Source: Aaosphaeria pasadenensis
Taxonomy: Eukaryota; Ascomycota; Dothideomycetes; Pleosporales
Direction: 5' to 3'
Assembly: GCA_022813625.1 (NCBI GenBank)
Contig: JAKLMB010000013.1
Span: 186,001 to 250,000 of the forward strand
Length of the DNA stretch: 64,000 nt
The translations under genes and the position numbers were made by a program. Positions 1-11,074 of this stretch are shown here, piece by piece (within the stretch, counting starts at the first letter, position 1; each line of letters opens with the position of its first letter). Under the pieces are notes generated by a model. That model saw only the letters and a list, made by a program, of their open reading frames with translations, did not search any database and was not told the DNA's origin.

Positions 1-563
1 GAATTGAATTGAGCTGGGGGGTTGGCGAGAAACGAGACGTATCCGATGGTAGCATGTACCCCTTTCACGTTGAACGAATCCTTCTTGTTTTCAGCACACG
101 ATGATCACTTATGTTGATAATAATGAAATGTGCATACTTTCAAGCTGATCGGCAGACCATGCAGAGGCCCTATAGGCTTCCCTTCTCTCTCAAGGTATTC
201 ATCACACTGCCTCGCCCTCTGAAGCGCCTCGTCGAAGAAGATCTCCGTCAGGCAATTCACGCACTGCTGGGCGATGGCAGCCCTCTTACAAAATGCCAAT
301 GTCACATCATAGCTCTTCACCTTCCCCGTGCTCATCAATTCGATCAGGCTCGTGGCATCGTAGTTCTCCGTCAGATCTAATTCCTTCTCTGTGAGAATCT
401 TGCTCTCTCGTGGAAACGACAGCACGCTGATCTTGGACGTTTCTGAGATCTGACTGCTCAGCGAGGACGGGAGACGCCATTCCGAGGGGATCTTAGCGGC
501 GACGGCGTCACGCTTTGAGGCAGCGAGCTGCTCCCATCCGGCGATAGAGGCAGAGGCGGCCAT
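1..563 (-). CDS. Amidase (acetamidase/AmdS-type), 5' part only
   Basis: This is the N-terminal part of an amidase-signature family enzyme, which hydrolyses carboxamides to acid and ammonia; fungal members are usually cytosolic and about 540-580 residues. Exon 1 spans 138-563 and starts at the ATG at 563. Exon 2 spans 1-80 and runs off the left edge. The 57-bp intron (81-137) has a GTATGC donor and an AAG acceptor. Exon 1 ends in GPLHGLPISLK and exon 2 resumes DSFNVKG; this join is the conserved amidase segment carrying the catalytic lysine of the Ser-cisSer-Lys triad. The N-terminal region (WEQLAASKRDAV..., then an LT..YDATSLIELMSTGK stretch) is typical of fungal acetamidases. The glycine/serine-rich signature with the catalytic serines lies outside the window, so integrity cannot be judged. 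The substrate is not predictable. Confidence 0.88.
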
Positions 564-1052
564 GATAGTTAGTGTCGGGAGAGGTTCAGAGGAGTCTAAG
601 AAAGAGGCCCAGAGGTGACTCGGTATATCATGACTCTGATAGCATAATCGGCGTTGTGCATCCGATTATATGCAAATTATCCTCGTAGCACTGCTCATCT
701 GTCCTACCGCATATGTGAGGCATGCCCACTGTACCGATTGGGGATCCGGTAGATGGAATGCAAGGGGGGCGGGAGCCGACGTTTTGGGAACCGTTGGTCG
801 GAACCCTCGAGTACCCCGCCGCTGCACCTCCATCCTTTGTTACCCGTTACGTGTGGGGTACACACCTTCGTCCACATCGTATTGCTGTTACACAACAGTG
901 CGGTAAGATCTATGGGGTAACTGCATTGTAATCTCAGATACTCGCAAGGGGCATTTGAGACTTCGATCGAATTTCTGATATGCATGTTGGACGCAATTAC
1001 ATATTCAATGTTCTCATATTATATACTACTATTTCCGTTCTCATCCTGTTCT
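564..1052. other. Intergenic, promoter side of the amidase
   Basis: This 489-bp gap holds no convincing coding region. The short open frames here lack family features. It contains the amidase 5' flank and the 3' flank of the alpha/beta hydrolase gene. Confidence 0.6.
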
Positions 1053-1865
1053 TCAAATTGTCTCTCCAGCAATCCTTCGGATCCAGTTTACTACCAAATC
1101 AGGTCTCGACAAGAACGGCGAATGACTTGTCTTGATCCTCTCCACTTCAATATCGCCTCCAGCCTCCTTGACTCCATTGGCCATCAACTCTTGCGCGAAG
1201 GCAGGAATTGCCTGATCGTCCTCACACAGCAGGTAGCGAGTTGGAATCTCCTTCCACGATGCACCCGTCGCCGGCGCCGCCTGGGTAGCGTAGCTATGGG
1301 TCTGTAACTGCGATTGCCAGTGTTTTGACTGCTCCTCCGGAAGGTCATTGTAGAACACGCTGCCGTCCTTGACAACGGTGTACGGATCCTAAAAATGGAT
1401 GGTGATCAGCAACGCGTGCAAGATCCGATGGATCAAACCATGTCCCGTTCAACGTACCTCGTGCGCGTACCACGGCGGTATTACTCCACCGGCGGCATCG
1501 TGCAGACTAACACCTTCCGGCACAATGAAGGCACACATGTACGCACATGTCACCACGCCTCCCTTCTCGCCTTTCTCTTCACGCTGCTTCTTGCCGAAGC
1601 CTGTCAACGCGCTGCCGGTGATGATGCCAGCCCAGCTGTGCGGGACCACGATCACATCGTTTCCAGTGCCAATTGCCTTTGTGACTAATTCTTGAAGAGC
1701 ATTTACATCTTCGGTGAGGTCCTTTGGTGGGTTGTCGTTACCCACGGATGGCAATTGTCTCGTATGAACCGTGTAGCCATTGGATTCGAGCTGGGAGGTG
1801 ACGGTGGAAAAGGCGTCTGGAGAATGCCAGGCTCCAGGTACAAGGACGATTTGAGGTTTAGCCAT
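1053..1865 (-). CDS. Alpha/beta-hydrolase fold protein
   Basis: A 247-residue alpha/beta hydrolase in two exons (1458-1865 and 1053-1388; intron 1389-1457, GTACGT...TTTAG). I took the ATG at 1865 (MAKPQIVLVPGAWH) rather than an upstream in-frame codon, because the first beta strand and the oxyanion loop (VPGAWHSP) follow at once. The nucleophile elbow reads VVPHSWAGI, with Ser in an H-S-W-A-G variant of GxSxG. The acid is probably in CEDDQAIP and the catalytic His in TSHSPFLSRPDLV near the C-terminus. All three triad positions therefore seem present. The length and the PGAWH start resemble the small methylesterase/hydroxynitrile-lyase-like hydrolases common in fungi. The substrate is unknown. 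The gene is complete, lies 489 bp from the amidase on the same strand, and shows no evidence of shared function. Confidence 0.88.
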
Positions 1866-2648
1866 GTTGAATAATGCTTCAAAGTCTTTCAATCAGGCAG
1901 ATGAGTTGTGGTACAAGGAAGAAGTTACTGTTTGTAGTGGTACAGATGAGATATTGAAGGTAAATCAAGGGACGAACTCAGACAGATTGGACATTCGATG
2001 TGACGATTTTAAAGCCTTTATACAATTGTCCTGGGGCTGGAGTCGGATTATGAGACAACGGCATCTCACTAACGGCATCACAGTGTCGGAATCTCAATCA
2101 TGACATATCGTACGGGAAGGAAGGTAAGGATCCTACCCGTAAGCTGGGGTCGAGGCGGTCAAACAAGGTCGCGGACGCCAATGATCTCAATCAGCACTAA
2201 GTAGGCATAGAGGGTTCCATTGTTGCAATCGCATGGCCTGGTTTGGTACTAGACAATCATTTGATGTCGGACCTACTTGCACTGGTCCTGGTGCACTCCA
2301 CCATTGTTGACGTGTGAGGTTTCAATCCCCACTTTACGCATGGAACTAGACTCCATTAATTATGGATTTCGAGGAATAATTACTAGGTACAGAACTCGTT
2401 GCTTCACATTCATCTTTCACTGTAGTCAATTAGTGTAATGGAATTGATAATGAAGCTCCAGTAAGCCAGCTGAGAAAGTAAGCCCTCAAACAGGACGATT
2501 GCACAACGCAGAACAACACACATAAGTGAACTTGATTACATCTTTAGTTGGGGTATACTACATATTTCCTAAATCACATTACACTTGGCTCTAGGCCGTT
2601 GGGGCGCTTACCCTCAGCATGATATAAATTCAAGATACAAGGTGCCAC
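1866..2648. other. Intergenic between alpha/beta hydrolase and SEC22
   Basis: About 780 bp without a gene I can support. It holds the promoter of the hydrolase and the 3' end of SEC22. I see no repeat or RNA gene. A short stretch near 2318 vaguely resembles a tRNA T-arm but has no matching acceptor or anticodon arm. Confidence 0.55.
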
Positions 2649-3551
2649 TCAGAAGAATCGCCACCAGATAAACACAATTATTATGAACGCAAGAGCACCA
2701 AAGGGACCGTACTGTATAAGAGGTTAGTGATACACACACACATTTCATTGATTTGGACGACACGACTCACCTGCTTCAGAAGCAGTTCCCAGTTGATCCG
2801 CACTGCTGCTTTCTTGTATTTCCTGCTGTCTTCCCTCAATCTGCTCGACATATCGCCCATGCGCTCGAGGCTATCGCCGCGGTATAAAAGATCCTCGATG
2901 TTCTTGGTCATGACTTTGGTGACATCCTTGAGTTCGTCGTTCAATCTGTCAAAATTTTGTGTGGCGCGGGTATCTTGGTAGGTCTTGTTCGTTTTCTGGA
3001 TGAACGTGTCAAACTCCATGTATTGATAGGCTCGACATGATGATGCTCCGTATTGTGTAGAGTTGTAGGTGTTGGTGAACTCGGAGGAAATATCGGAGAG
3101 GTATGTGAATGCGAGCTTTCGAGGGTATGATTTGTCGCATATGCAGAAGAAGCATAGGTCGTTCTTCATTATATAACTAGGTTGTGCGTCAGCAAGCAAT
3201 ACAAGTTGACCCAAAGCGCTAATGTTCCTGGGTATTTCTTTAAGAAAGAAACATACTGGGCGGTATAGGGACCATCCTCAATGGTGGCCTGGGGCTCTGC
3301 ATTGGCGTTGAGACGGCGAAGGATGAGCTTGAGCTTTCCCTTGGCTTCGTTGAGCGCAGCATCTACCTGTAAAGAGTAAGTCTTATATACATTTCGGATA
3401 ATTCTGGAGGCTCAAACCTCTCCATTATCGCTCGAGGCTACCAGAATTAGGCCTGCAGGCGTATTAGCTATGCTAGGTTCTCTCGACTTCCTCGATGTGG
3501 TTGCAATGCTGCCGTACCGTCGATCCGCGCTATCAGGGTATGTCGAATCAT
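2649..3551 (-). CDS. SEC22: Sec22-type R-SNARE (ER-Golgi vesicle SNARE)
   Basis: Sec22 is an R-SNARE on COPII/COPI vesicles that drives ER-Golgi fusion. Five exons can be joined in phase: 3518-3551, 3418-3452, 3257-3366, 2771-3176 and 2649-2711, giving 215 residues, the usual Sec22 length. It starts MIRHTLIARIDGLILVASS, a longin-domain start. The middle holds ICDKSYPRKLAFTYL, a diagnostic Sec22 segment. The R-SNARE helix follows around residues 130-190 (NFDRLNDELKDVTKVM through EDLLYRGDSLERM), with the central Arg in YRGDSL. The last exon encodes a single C-terminal membrane anchor (YGPFGALAFIIIVFIWWRFF). The first two coding exons are only 34 and 35 nt, so automatic prediction may miss the N-terminus. 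All introns use GT...AG. Confidence 0.95.
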
Positions 3552-4816
3552 GATTATGTAGAAGTTGACAAGGCGCAAGTGTGAGTTTGGAATAGGCGGA
3601 GGTATGAGGAGTGGGATCGAGGCGTTGTGGTGTATTAAAGGCTACGTGTCGTAGGCCGGCACTGGCCAGAAGTTATGGTGATGATGCGGAAACTGCGGAG
3701 CTCGGGCCAGCCAAAAGTCCAGAATAACTAACACCCAGCTCACACAAATAGATATCCGGAACAGTAACAAAGACCTCTTTTCCAGTAATTATAAGCACAA
3801 ACAAACGAAGTAGAAAGGAGCCTGAATCAATTTCACATATTTCACAGCGCAAGTGGCCTTTCAAAGAAATCTGATACGATCGGCGCATTACATTTTTCTT
3901 AACTGCCCGCCACAGCATTCCTTTGATGAAAGGAATATCGTATATACTTTTCAAACAAGTCGCTACACAGCCTGTCAGGATAGATCTTGAGCGCTCTGAT
4001 TCCCGATGAAAGAGTGATAGATAGATAGTATAGCTCTGAAATCAAATCAAAATCCCGTTGGAAGTTTCTTGAATCAGTGCCACGCTCCGGCCTAGAACAT
4101 CAAGAAGTAATGGAATGTGATTCCAGAGAATTGTCTTCAAAAGGAGGTTCGCAATATAGCAATACAATACAATCTCAGTAAATGCGGCGTAAACTCCAAC
4201 TCACTATGGGTGCGGCGTAGCATAAACTCTCAATGTTCGTCATCGTAGCTTAATATGGTAAACGTACTAGCGTTCAGCAGTCACCAACTGTACCATTCCT
4301 TCACTCGCCACGACCGTATACAAACAAGCGGAAGGGCATGCGCATCATAAGACACACGCCGACACAGTCAACAAAACATACGAGAAGCAACTTCGTCGTT
4401 CCACAACCCATCTTGGAGCTGCTGCGTGACTCAGCAAACTCCGCTTAGGATCGAAGTCGACGAAATCACGGCGCAGTGCGTGTTACTTCCAAGCAAAGGC
4501 CTTTCGTCTATCTCGCCAACATCGACCTGTAACGCCCGACTTTCAACGCATTTTCGAAATTTATCGCCGATTACGCGTGAGCAGTTTAATGCGATCATCC
4601 GATCTTCGTTACCATTAGGTAGATTTCTAGCGCTATCGACAAGTGAGCGAGTGATTGATTTCCAGGAAGGTATCTCAGACGCGACGTAACCAAGCGTCCC
4701 GGCCCTATCGCCATTATCAAGTCAAGTATCCAGGATATCGCCATCCTCCCTCAGGGAAATATTACGGTCAAGCAAGCTTGCGGACTGGGTTTCTCCATTG
4801 CCCCAGCTTTATCAGC
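3552..4816. promoter_or_regulatory. Divergent intergenic region, SEC22 / ASXH gene
   Basis: A 1.27-kb region between two divergently transcribed genes, so it should hold both promoters. The open frame reading into the downstream gene from 4655 begins with TTG, not ATG, and an 87-codon frame at 4426 has no family features. Both look like 5' leader sequence. I see no repeat or RNA gene. Confidence 0.5.
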
Positions 4817-5782
4817 ATGAAGAGCGAGGATCATGATAAGGCGGCTCAGAGTCCGAGCAATGAGGGCTCCCCAATGGAAGTTGAAGCAACAGAAGAGCAG
4901 TCAAATAAATCGAATGAATCTGCCAACATCCCTGGCGATGACAACGCCATGGAAAGCAATAGCAACGACTCAATTCTCCCAAGTTCAGAGAATCCAAACA
5001 ACCCCACCACCCCAGAGGAACCCAAAGACACCACCCAAACCCCGTCTGAAGACCGAAAACGCTCCCCTTCCGTAGCCGGCCTAGATGATATCGACAACAA
5101 GCCCAATAAGTCCGCAAAACCGACGAAGCGTGCCACACTCAGGAAGAAAAAGACGCCTCCGCCACCGCGGGTCAGCACTCGTCCGAGTCGCACTCGCAAA
5201 GCGCCCGAACGTCTACAAGACGCGGTCGCACCTGCACAACCGAAGCAACCCGCTACTACCAAAGGAAAAGCTTCGAACACAAGGCTTTCCTACGACCCTG
5301 TCTACTTGACGACGAACGTGAGAAGCCGTCTCGCAACCCACGACCTCTTTGTAAGTCTTTGTCCCTATTAATCCAGACAATGCGGGCATCGTTGTCTAAC
5401 AAACACGACACAGCACATGCTTCTCGAACCGCAAGCCTGGGACTCGCTCACACCTGCCGACAAAACCGAATTGATCAAGCTTCTGCCTCCAACACAGGCG
5501 AACAAGGACCTGCTCTCGCTGATCGAGGCCGGCGAAGCGGACATCCCTCGTCCGAAGGAATTCACCATCAGTTACGACCCGTTCCGCTCCGACATTGCTA
5601 GATTCCAGAATGATCTGAGGAACGGCCGCCGCACGAAGAAGTGGCAGGCGGATGCTGACCAGGCGATGATTGATCGCGCGAACGGGACGTTTGACGAGTG
5701 GAAAGAAAGGGAGAAAGAGCTGTGGTGGGGCCAGAATCTGGATCCTGAAACATATAAGGAGACTAAGGCGTCGAAGGACTGA
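4817..5782 (+). CDS. Asx-homology (ASXH/DEUBAD-type) domain protein
   Basis: A 300-residue protein in two exons (4817-5350 and 5414-5782; intron GTAAGT...ACACAG). The start is the first ATG in frame, giving MKSEDHDKAAQ. Residues 1-160 are low-complexity, rich in Ser/Asn/Pro/Glu, with basic stretches (TLRKKKTPPPP, RPSRTRKAPER) that could be nuclear-localisation signals. The C-terminal half is ordered: TRLSYDPVYLTTNVRSRL, then HMLLEPQAWDSLTPADK and ELIKLLPP, then SYDPFRSDIARFQNDLRNG. The LLxPxxWxxLxxxDKxELxxLLP pattern is the signature of the Asx homology (DEUBAD) domain. In animals this domain contacts the BAP1-type deubiquitinase of PR-DUB; in fungi it is found in uncharacterised nuclear proteins. 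A chromatin or deubiquitinase-adaptor role is inference from the domain only. No PHD finger is seen. Confidence 0.85.
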
Positions 5783-6194
5783 TAGACGTGCGAGGAGCTG
5801 TGCGATACCCAATTGTGTTAGAACTGATTTTCAAGCCTGGAGCCTGGGGGTATGGATTCAAACGTCTGTTACCGTAACATCGGGAGAACAGTGTGACTAA
5901 CATGAAGGAACGAGGAACGTCAGGATGATACGAGGGCAAGTGATTGAGTATGGTTTATCATATATTCATATTACATTCGGAAACCTTCGTTGAGGAAGCT
6001 GGTTATAGCAGTCTATGTCGCTAGAACCGGGGAGTATCTCTCTAAATCTATAAGATATGCAATTCTCCGTTCAAGGAGATATGGTGTGTAACGAAAGTAA
6101 AACAAGAAAGAAAAACCCCGCCAAATGAGCGCATCGCCAAAGTATTGATGCTGGTGCCAAGTCAAACGCAATGCAGTAAAAAGGTAGACACCAT
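5783..6194. other. Intergenic between convergent ASXH and PABA-synthase genes
   Basis: A 412-bp convergent gap that should contain both 3' UTRs and polyadenylation sites. No coding or RNA feature seen. Confidence 0.55.
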
Positions 6195-8861
6195 CTATTG
6201 GTCTAATTCATCGCGCTCGTCGTTTATCCTCCTTCTTTCTTGGTCTACGAGTGGTTGCAGTTCCTGAACTGCACGGAGGATGTCACCAGGTGTCCATGCC
6301 GTGCCTCGACCTCCAGTAAGGAAGGCCATCGTGGCGGTAGAAATTTCCGGTACTTCGTCCGCCTTGTTGGGTGGTGATGAATGTTCAAAGGCGCGGCCGG
6401 TGCTCAGAAATTTACCCTTCATCTCTTCGTATTCGCCCTCTGGAGTGCTCTGGCTTGTGACGGCGCCTCCAGCACCAATCTTCCAGACTTGTTCTTCCGC
6501 GGTAGGGTCCTCGTCGTCGATCTTGATAGCGGTACGAATAACGACCGAGAAGTCTCCTGCTCCTCCGACGTCCAAATATCCGAGGACGCCCGAGTAAATA
6601 CCTCGGGGTTTTTGGCCTTCGATTTCTTCGAGAATCTCGCAGCTTCGCTTCTTCGGTGCGCCCGTCATGCTACCAGGTGGGAGGCTCTGCACGAAAGCAT
6701 CGAAACCCAACATGTCTTCGTTGGTTTCTACTTTCTGGTTCGAGACGTAGTCGCCCACATCCTGCCACTCTTCAGGGGTACGGGGCTTCTGCACACCAGG
6801 TGGGATGGCATTGACGACAGAGACAAGCTGCCAGAGCGTCTCATACTCCTCGATCTCCATAAGCTGGCTGACGTTGACGTTTCCAGAACCATAGACACGG
6901 TGAAGTTGGTGGCGTACTAAGTCGACGATCATAAGATTTTCGGCTCGTTCTTTCGAGGAGGAGAGAATCGTCACAGCATCTTCGCGCGTCGTACCTGGAA
7001 GTTTCCGCACGGTTCCTTTGATCGGGCGGCACTGTGCAATTTGGTTGCGATCCCAGCTGATGTAGCGTTCCGGTGATGAACTGAGGACGTGGACATTGTG
7101 TAATCGAATGTAGGCGCTGAAGGGGGCCGGATTGTGCTTCGTAAGGCGCTGGTAGATTTTCCAGGACAGTTCGTTATTGTCCGCCGTGTCGAGTTTCGGG
7201 TTGCATGTTCGAATCTCGTTCTGGGTGGTTAAACACAATTCATAGCTCTGCCCATCTGCAATGTATTCTTGGCATTGGGCGACAGCATTGCGGTACTGTT
7301 CACCCTCTGCCAAGTTCAGTTTGCAGGATACCAGGTAGTCGTTAAGTTGATAGTCTGTCTCAAATGGGTCGGCTTTTGACATGGGCGTGTGGTTAGGCGA
7401 GGACTGAGCGCTCTTGCGCCCTGCAGCCTCGTAGATCTGTTCCACTGCATCGGCGATCCACGCCTTATCATCTTGGCCGCGTATGCTCTGGACATATATC
7501 TTCTTCAGCTGATGGTCGAATACAATACTTCTCGTGATATACGCAAAGCAGATATCCGGACACTGTGCTCTGTTTTGTGGCTTAACATTGATTGTGTCAA
7601 GCCCAGCTTCGTACGAGGCATATCCCATCAGCCCTCCCCAGAATGGCGCAAGCGTTGGGCCAGATGGTGTTTGCTTTGGTTTAAGATGTTGCATGATTGT
7701 TCTCAAGTACTCCCAGGGATCGCCGACTGAGGATTCCCAGTGCACACTGCCGTGGCCATTGATCAGCTGCAGGGTTTGTGTCGTACTGTAGTAGTGCAAG
7801 CGAAGAGTCTCTCCTGGGATGATCAAGCCCAGGATACTGTAACGCCCCGTGCCGACCTTTAGAGGGAGAAGATCCGCCTGAAGACCAGACTCTAGTATTA
7901 TGGCCTCATTGCGGGGAATGTCGAAAACCTCACAAACGTCGGCGACTGTAAGTCGGCCGCTACCAGTTGTCTTGCAATGCACGATCTCCGGGGGTAGATC
8001 TGGAAGTGTTTTATCATCTCCATGGGCCATCATGTGGGCGAGTGCCGCAGCACCACTGTTACTTCGCGTCCTCGCAATTTTCTGATCATCGACTGCAACT
8101 GGAGCCGGAGCGGCTCGATTTACCGAGCGTTTTAGATTGAAAGTCTGTGCATCGGCCCACCAATTTTGGAAAAGTCGAGTCCCTTCTGAGTTCGTGCAGA
8201 TGGATTCAGGGTGGAACTGTACGCCATAGAAGGGCTTCTCGGTGTGCCGTACAGCCATCAGTACGGCGCCGTTAGTACGATTGTCGAAATCCCACGCCAA
8301 TGGTTCGAGCTTTGGACATTTCTCGGTTGGGTCCCAGAGCTGCCTTGGATATCGGACAGCTCGTGTTGTCTGGATAGGATGTCCGATGTTGGCCGTTAAA
8401 GAATGATACTGTGTTGCGCGGAGTTCATCGACACCCTCAAAGATCGAAGTTGAATTGTGCAGAATCTCTGCTACTAATCCATGCCTCGGTTCATTAAGTC
8501 GCTCCATTTCCGCGCCAAAAGCCAAAGCAAGTGACTGAAATCCGAGGCAGATACCAAGCACTGGTAGTACGTGGGTGTCTGCGAGAGCCCAGAGTTCTTT
8601 CATTAGGCCAACATCTTGATCATTGTTGGGCCAACCTGGTCCAGGTCCGGCAATGACTCCATCGAAGTCTTGCAGAAACTCTTCGAACTTTTTTTGTTTG
8701 GCCGTTGCATCTAAGTTCGAAAAGTTCCTATCATCGATGTATATGGATATGACTTCGGCATCTAAGGTCTCCTCGACCAAAGAAACGATGTTGTTTGAGA
8801 ATGAATCGTAGGCATCCAGGTATAGAATCCTGGCTTTCCTGGCGAGCAATGCAGGCGACAT
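6195..8861 (-). CDS. ABZ1: p-Aminobenzoate synthase (ADC synthase), fused PabA-PabB
   Basis: A bifunctional 4-amino-4-deoxychorismate synthase of the folate pathway: the N-terminal glutaminase supplies ammonia and the C-terminal half aminates chorismate. It is a single exon of 888 residues. I chose the ATG at 8861 (MSPALLARKARILYLDAYDSF); the open frame extends 29 codons further, but only to a GTG. The glutaminase domain (about 1-230) shows GPGPGWPNN, the nucleophile Cys in GICLGFQSL, and the His/Glu pair in VQFHPES. The chorismate-binding domain (about 330-850) has CRPIKGTVRKLPG, with the active-site Lys of the PIKGT motif typical of ADC synthase rather than anthranilate synthase. It also carries LPPGSMTGAPKKRSCEIL and GAGGAVTSQSTPEGEYEEM near the end. 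All key residues are present, so the gene looks functional. The orthologue is A. nidulans pabaA / yeast ABZ1. Confidence 0.96.
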   Translation of the reverse strand: MSPALLARKARILYLDAYDSFSNNIVSLVEETLDAEVISIYIDDRNFSNLDATAKQKKFEEFLQDFDGVIAGPGPGWPNNDQDVGLMKELWALADTHVLPVLGICLGFQSLALAFGAEMERLNEPRHGLVAEILHNSTSIFEGVDELRATQYHSLTANIGHPIQTTRAVRYPRQLWDPTEKCPKLEPLAWDFDNRTNGAVLMAVRHTEKPFYGVQFHPESICTNSEGTRLFQNWWADAQTFNLKRSVNRAAPAPVAVDDQKIARTRSNSGAAALAHMMAHGDDKTLPDLPPEIVHCKTTGSGRLTVADVCEVFDIPRNEAIILESGLQADLLPLKVGTGRYSILGLIIPGETLRLHYYSTTQTLQLINGHGSVHWESSVGDPWEYLRTIMQHLKPKQTPSGPTLAPFWGGLMGYASYEAGLDTINVKPQNRAQCPDICFAYITRSIVFDHQLKKIYVQSIRGQDDKAWIADAVEQIYEAAGRKSAQSSPNHTPMSKADPFETDYQLNDYLVSCKLNLAEGEQYRNAVAQCQEYIADGQSYELCLTTQNEIRTCNPKLDTADNNELSWKIYQRLTKHNPAPFSAYIRLHNVHVLSSSPERYISWDRNQIAQCRPIKGTVRKLPGTTREDAVTILSSSKERAENLMIVDLVRHQLHRVYGSGNVNVSQLMEIEEYETLWQLVSVVNAIPPGVQKPRTPEEWQDVGDYVSNQKVETNEDMLGFDAFVQSLPPGSMTGAPKKRSCEILEEIEGQKPRGIYSGVLGYLDVGGAGDFSVVIRTAIKIDDEDPTAEEQVWKIGAGGAVTSQSTPEGEYEEMKGKFLSTGRAFEHSSPPNKADEVPEISTATMAFLTGGRGTAWTPGDILRAVQELQPLVDQERRRINDERDELDQ

Positions 8862-9586
8862 TGTGTCCAAGAGGTGTCCTGCGTCGGAGGTTGAACCAGG
8901 GAAAAGGGGAGTGCCGGGCTGATATAATATTACGATGCTATCGTTCACAAGCGGGCGAACCCGACCAAGACGATTGCTTCAAAAGTCAATTGAGTCGATA
9001 GAAGAGAGTGCAGTAACTCGGCGACAATTGCGGGCAATAAATCAAGGGAAAGACCGGAGAGGAGGAATGAGGACCCTGAGTTCCTGTCGGGCCGGAGGAA
9101 AAAATGTGGGACAAAACTTCGATAGGGCTGAATCACGGTTGTGTGACTCCGATGAAGCACGAAACAAAGGAGATAACGAGAACGAAGCACTATCAAAGAA
9201 ACACAGTGAGGGACAATGAGGGAACGAGGTTGCGGTATGGTCTGGTAGAGAGAGAGTATGGTTTATGGGAGTGGGAATAGGAATAGGAAGGAGGAAAGAA
9301 CAATTAAAGAATGAAAGAAGAAGAAAAGGCTTCTAGTTACTCTGTAAAGATGAGTGAGCAACATCGGACCGCTTATCGCTGCAGTTACCCTCTTTTGGGT
9401 CAGGGTCCCACACTAGTGTACATTCGGGTTAGCTCAAGGGCACAACCCGATGGGAAACCTCCACTGTCCCCCATATGTACAGAGCAAATGATCTCCAGGA
9501 ACTACGACCTTCAACTCGGTTCTGTTACAATTTGCCACCCAAATTCCATTCTCGAAAAAGATCGTCAACTAGATCTCCCTCGCGTC
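8862..9586. promoter_or_regulatory. Promoter side of PABA synthase
   Basis: A 725-bp gap upstream of the PABA synthase start and downstream of the MFS gene. It holds a purine-rich tract (about 9240-9335, many GAGAG/GGAAAG runs on the plus strand, so CT-rich on the transcribed strand), consistent with a fungal core promoter or leader. No gene supported. Confidence 0.5.
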
Positions 9587-11074
9587 TCAAGCCGTTTCCC
9601 CCGCTGAAACGTCCTCTGGGGACTCTCCTGGCTCCTTTGCGGCGACCCTCGGCTTGTGGACCCTGCCAGCGAAGAATGTCAGCAGGCCAAGATCATACGC
9701 CGCTTTGACAGACCCGGCCACGACAAAAGCAACCCAAAAGTGGTCTTGGCCAGCTAGAATACCAGTCACAGTCGGACCGCTGCTCTGAGCAAAGGTCTTC
9801 ATGATGTTCACAATCCCCATGACTGCCGTTCGCTCCTCTGGCAATACCACAAGCGAGAGGAACGCTGACCGAGGCGCCTGATCCATCGAGCTCATCAATG
9901 AGCGAGCAGCCAGCAGAAATATCGTCCAGCCCAAGTTCGGAGCAGCTGGCAAAAGCCCTAGAAAGATAGCACTTGGGAGATGCGTGACTATCATTGCCTG
10001 TATGAGGCCCAAACGCCTTGCTAACGAGGACGCGAAGACGGTTCCGAGTGTTGATAATATCCTACATCTCGTCAATAATTCTGACGTTATGATGACCAGC
10101 ATATTCACTTACCACGTCGCTGACATGATACCTCCAAGCTTATCCGAACCAATGTGGAACTTTCGTTGCATGAACCAATTGATCAAAGTGAACGACACCA
10201 TACCACTGCCCAAGGAGTCGAAAAAGAACAAGCTACATAACTTGAGCAAGACAGTGCGACTTGGCTTGGAGAGTGTGGTGAATGGATTCCGGCTCTTCGC
10301 CTTGGGTTTAGGTGAATGTGTTGGCTGGGACCTCTGCGCTTTACCGAGAAGAGCCTCACGTTCCCCAGCTGTCGAAGATTCGGCATGGTCGTCGACGACC
10401 TCATCCTTCTCGCAACGCCGGCCCAGGAAGAGCTGGCAAAGTGCTTTGATGAGCCCTATAAGTGTGTATATCCAGAATATACCACGGTATGCGTCTAGTG
10501 GTGTCCAACCTGCAAGGCCTTGCAACCGGTCAACAGCTTGGCCACCGACAGCGAGACCAGTCGACGTCCCCAATGCAGCGAAAACCACATGCCATGTGAA
10601 CACCTCTGCTCTCGAATCTTCGTGTACCAAGTGGGCGAGAGTAGATTCTTCGATTGCCCTGAAAGGCCCGATCTCGTTTCCTGTAGGACTGATAACGCCG
10701 AGGATGGCAGCTATGAGTAAAGCGATGTAATTGCTCGTAGTTGCGAAAACGACGCCAGACATGGACATCAGGAAGGAACCTAAAAGTAATGTCTTCCTGC
10801 GGCCCAATTCATCAGCCACCAGCGTCAAAAACAGACTGACAGCGACATCTCCGAGTAGCGTCAGGGTCATGAAAAGACCAATCTGTTCATCAGAGAACCC
10901 GAGCTCTTCGAAGAACCGAGCGAGGATAAGTGCAATAGCCCCGAAAGCGACAAGGCGGAGGAAGCGAGTGAAGATGAGAATGTAGACGTCTTTCCCTGCT
11001 TTGCTCATTGCAACAAGGCCGATATCTCTTGCAATCCAGCCAGCAGCTCTGGCAAAGACGTTGGATGTCGGCAT
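9587..11074 (-). CDS. MFS transporter (unknown substrate)
   Basis: A 478-residue major facilitator protein in two exons (10113-11074 and 9587-10061; intron GTAAGT...TGTAG, phase 2, restoring MSATWILSTLGTVFASSL). The ATG at 11074 (MPTSNVFARAAGW) is the first in frame; the frame upstream begins with TTG. Hydrophobic segments fit about 12 transmembrane helices. The motif A loop between TM2 and TM3 reads VADELGRRKTLLLGS, matching the GxxxDRxGRR-type signature. A charged cytosolic loop (about residues 210-250, GRRCEKDEVVDDHAESS) lies between the two six-helix halves. TM11 or so contains SMDQAPRSAFLSLVVLPEERT. The family is probably proton-coupled export or uptake; nothing points to the substrate. 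No adjacent biosynthetic genes suggest a role. Confidence 0.9.

Noticed and set aside
2300..2345. Possible tRNA T-arm
   Set aside because: A GGTTTCAATCC-like stretch is present, but no matching acceptor or anticodon stem exists around it.
5396..5812. 138-codon minus frame
   Set aside because: Antisense to ASXH exon 2; Arg/Leu-rich composition from reversed codons.
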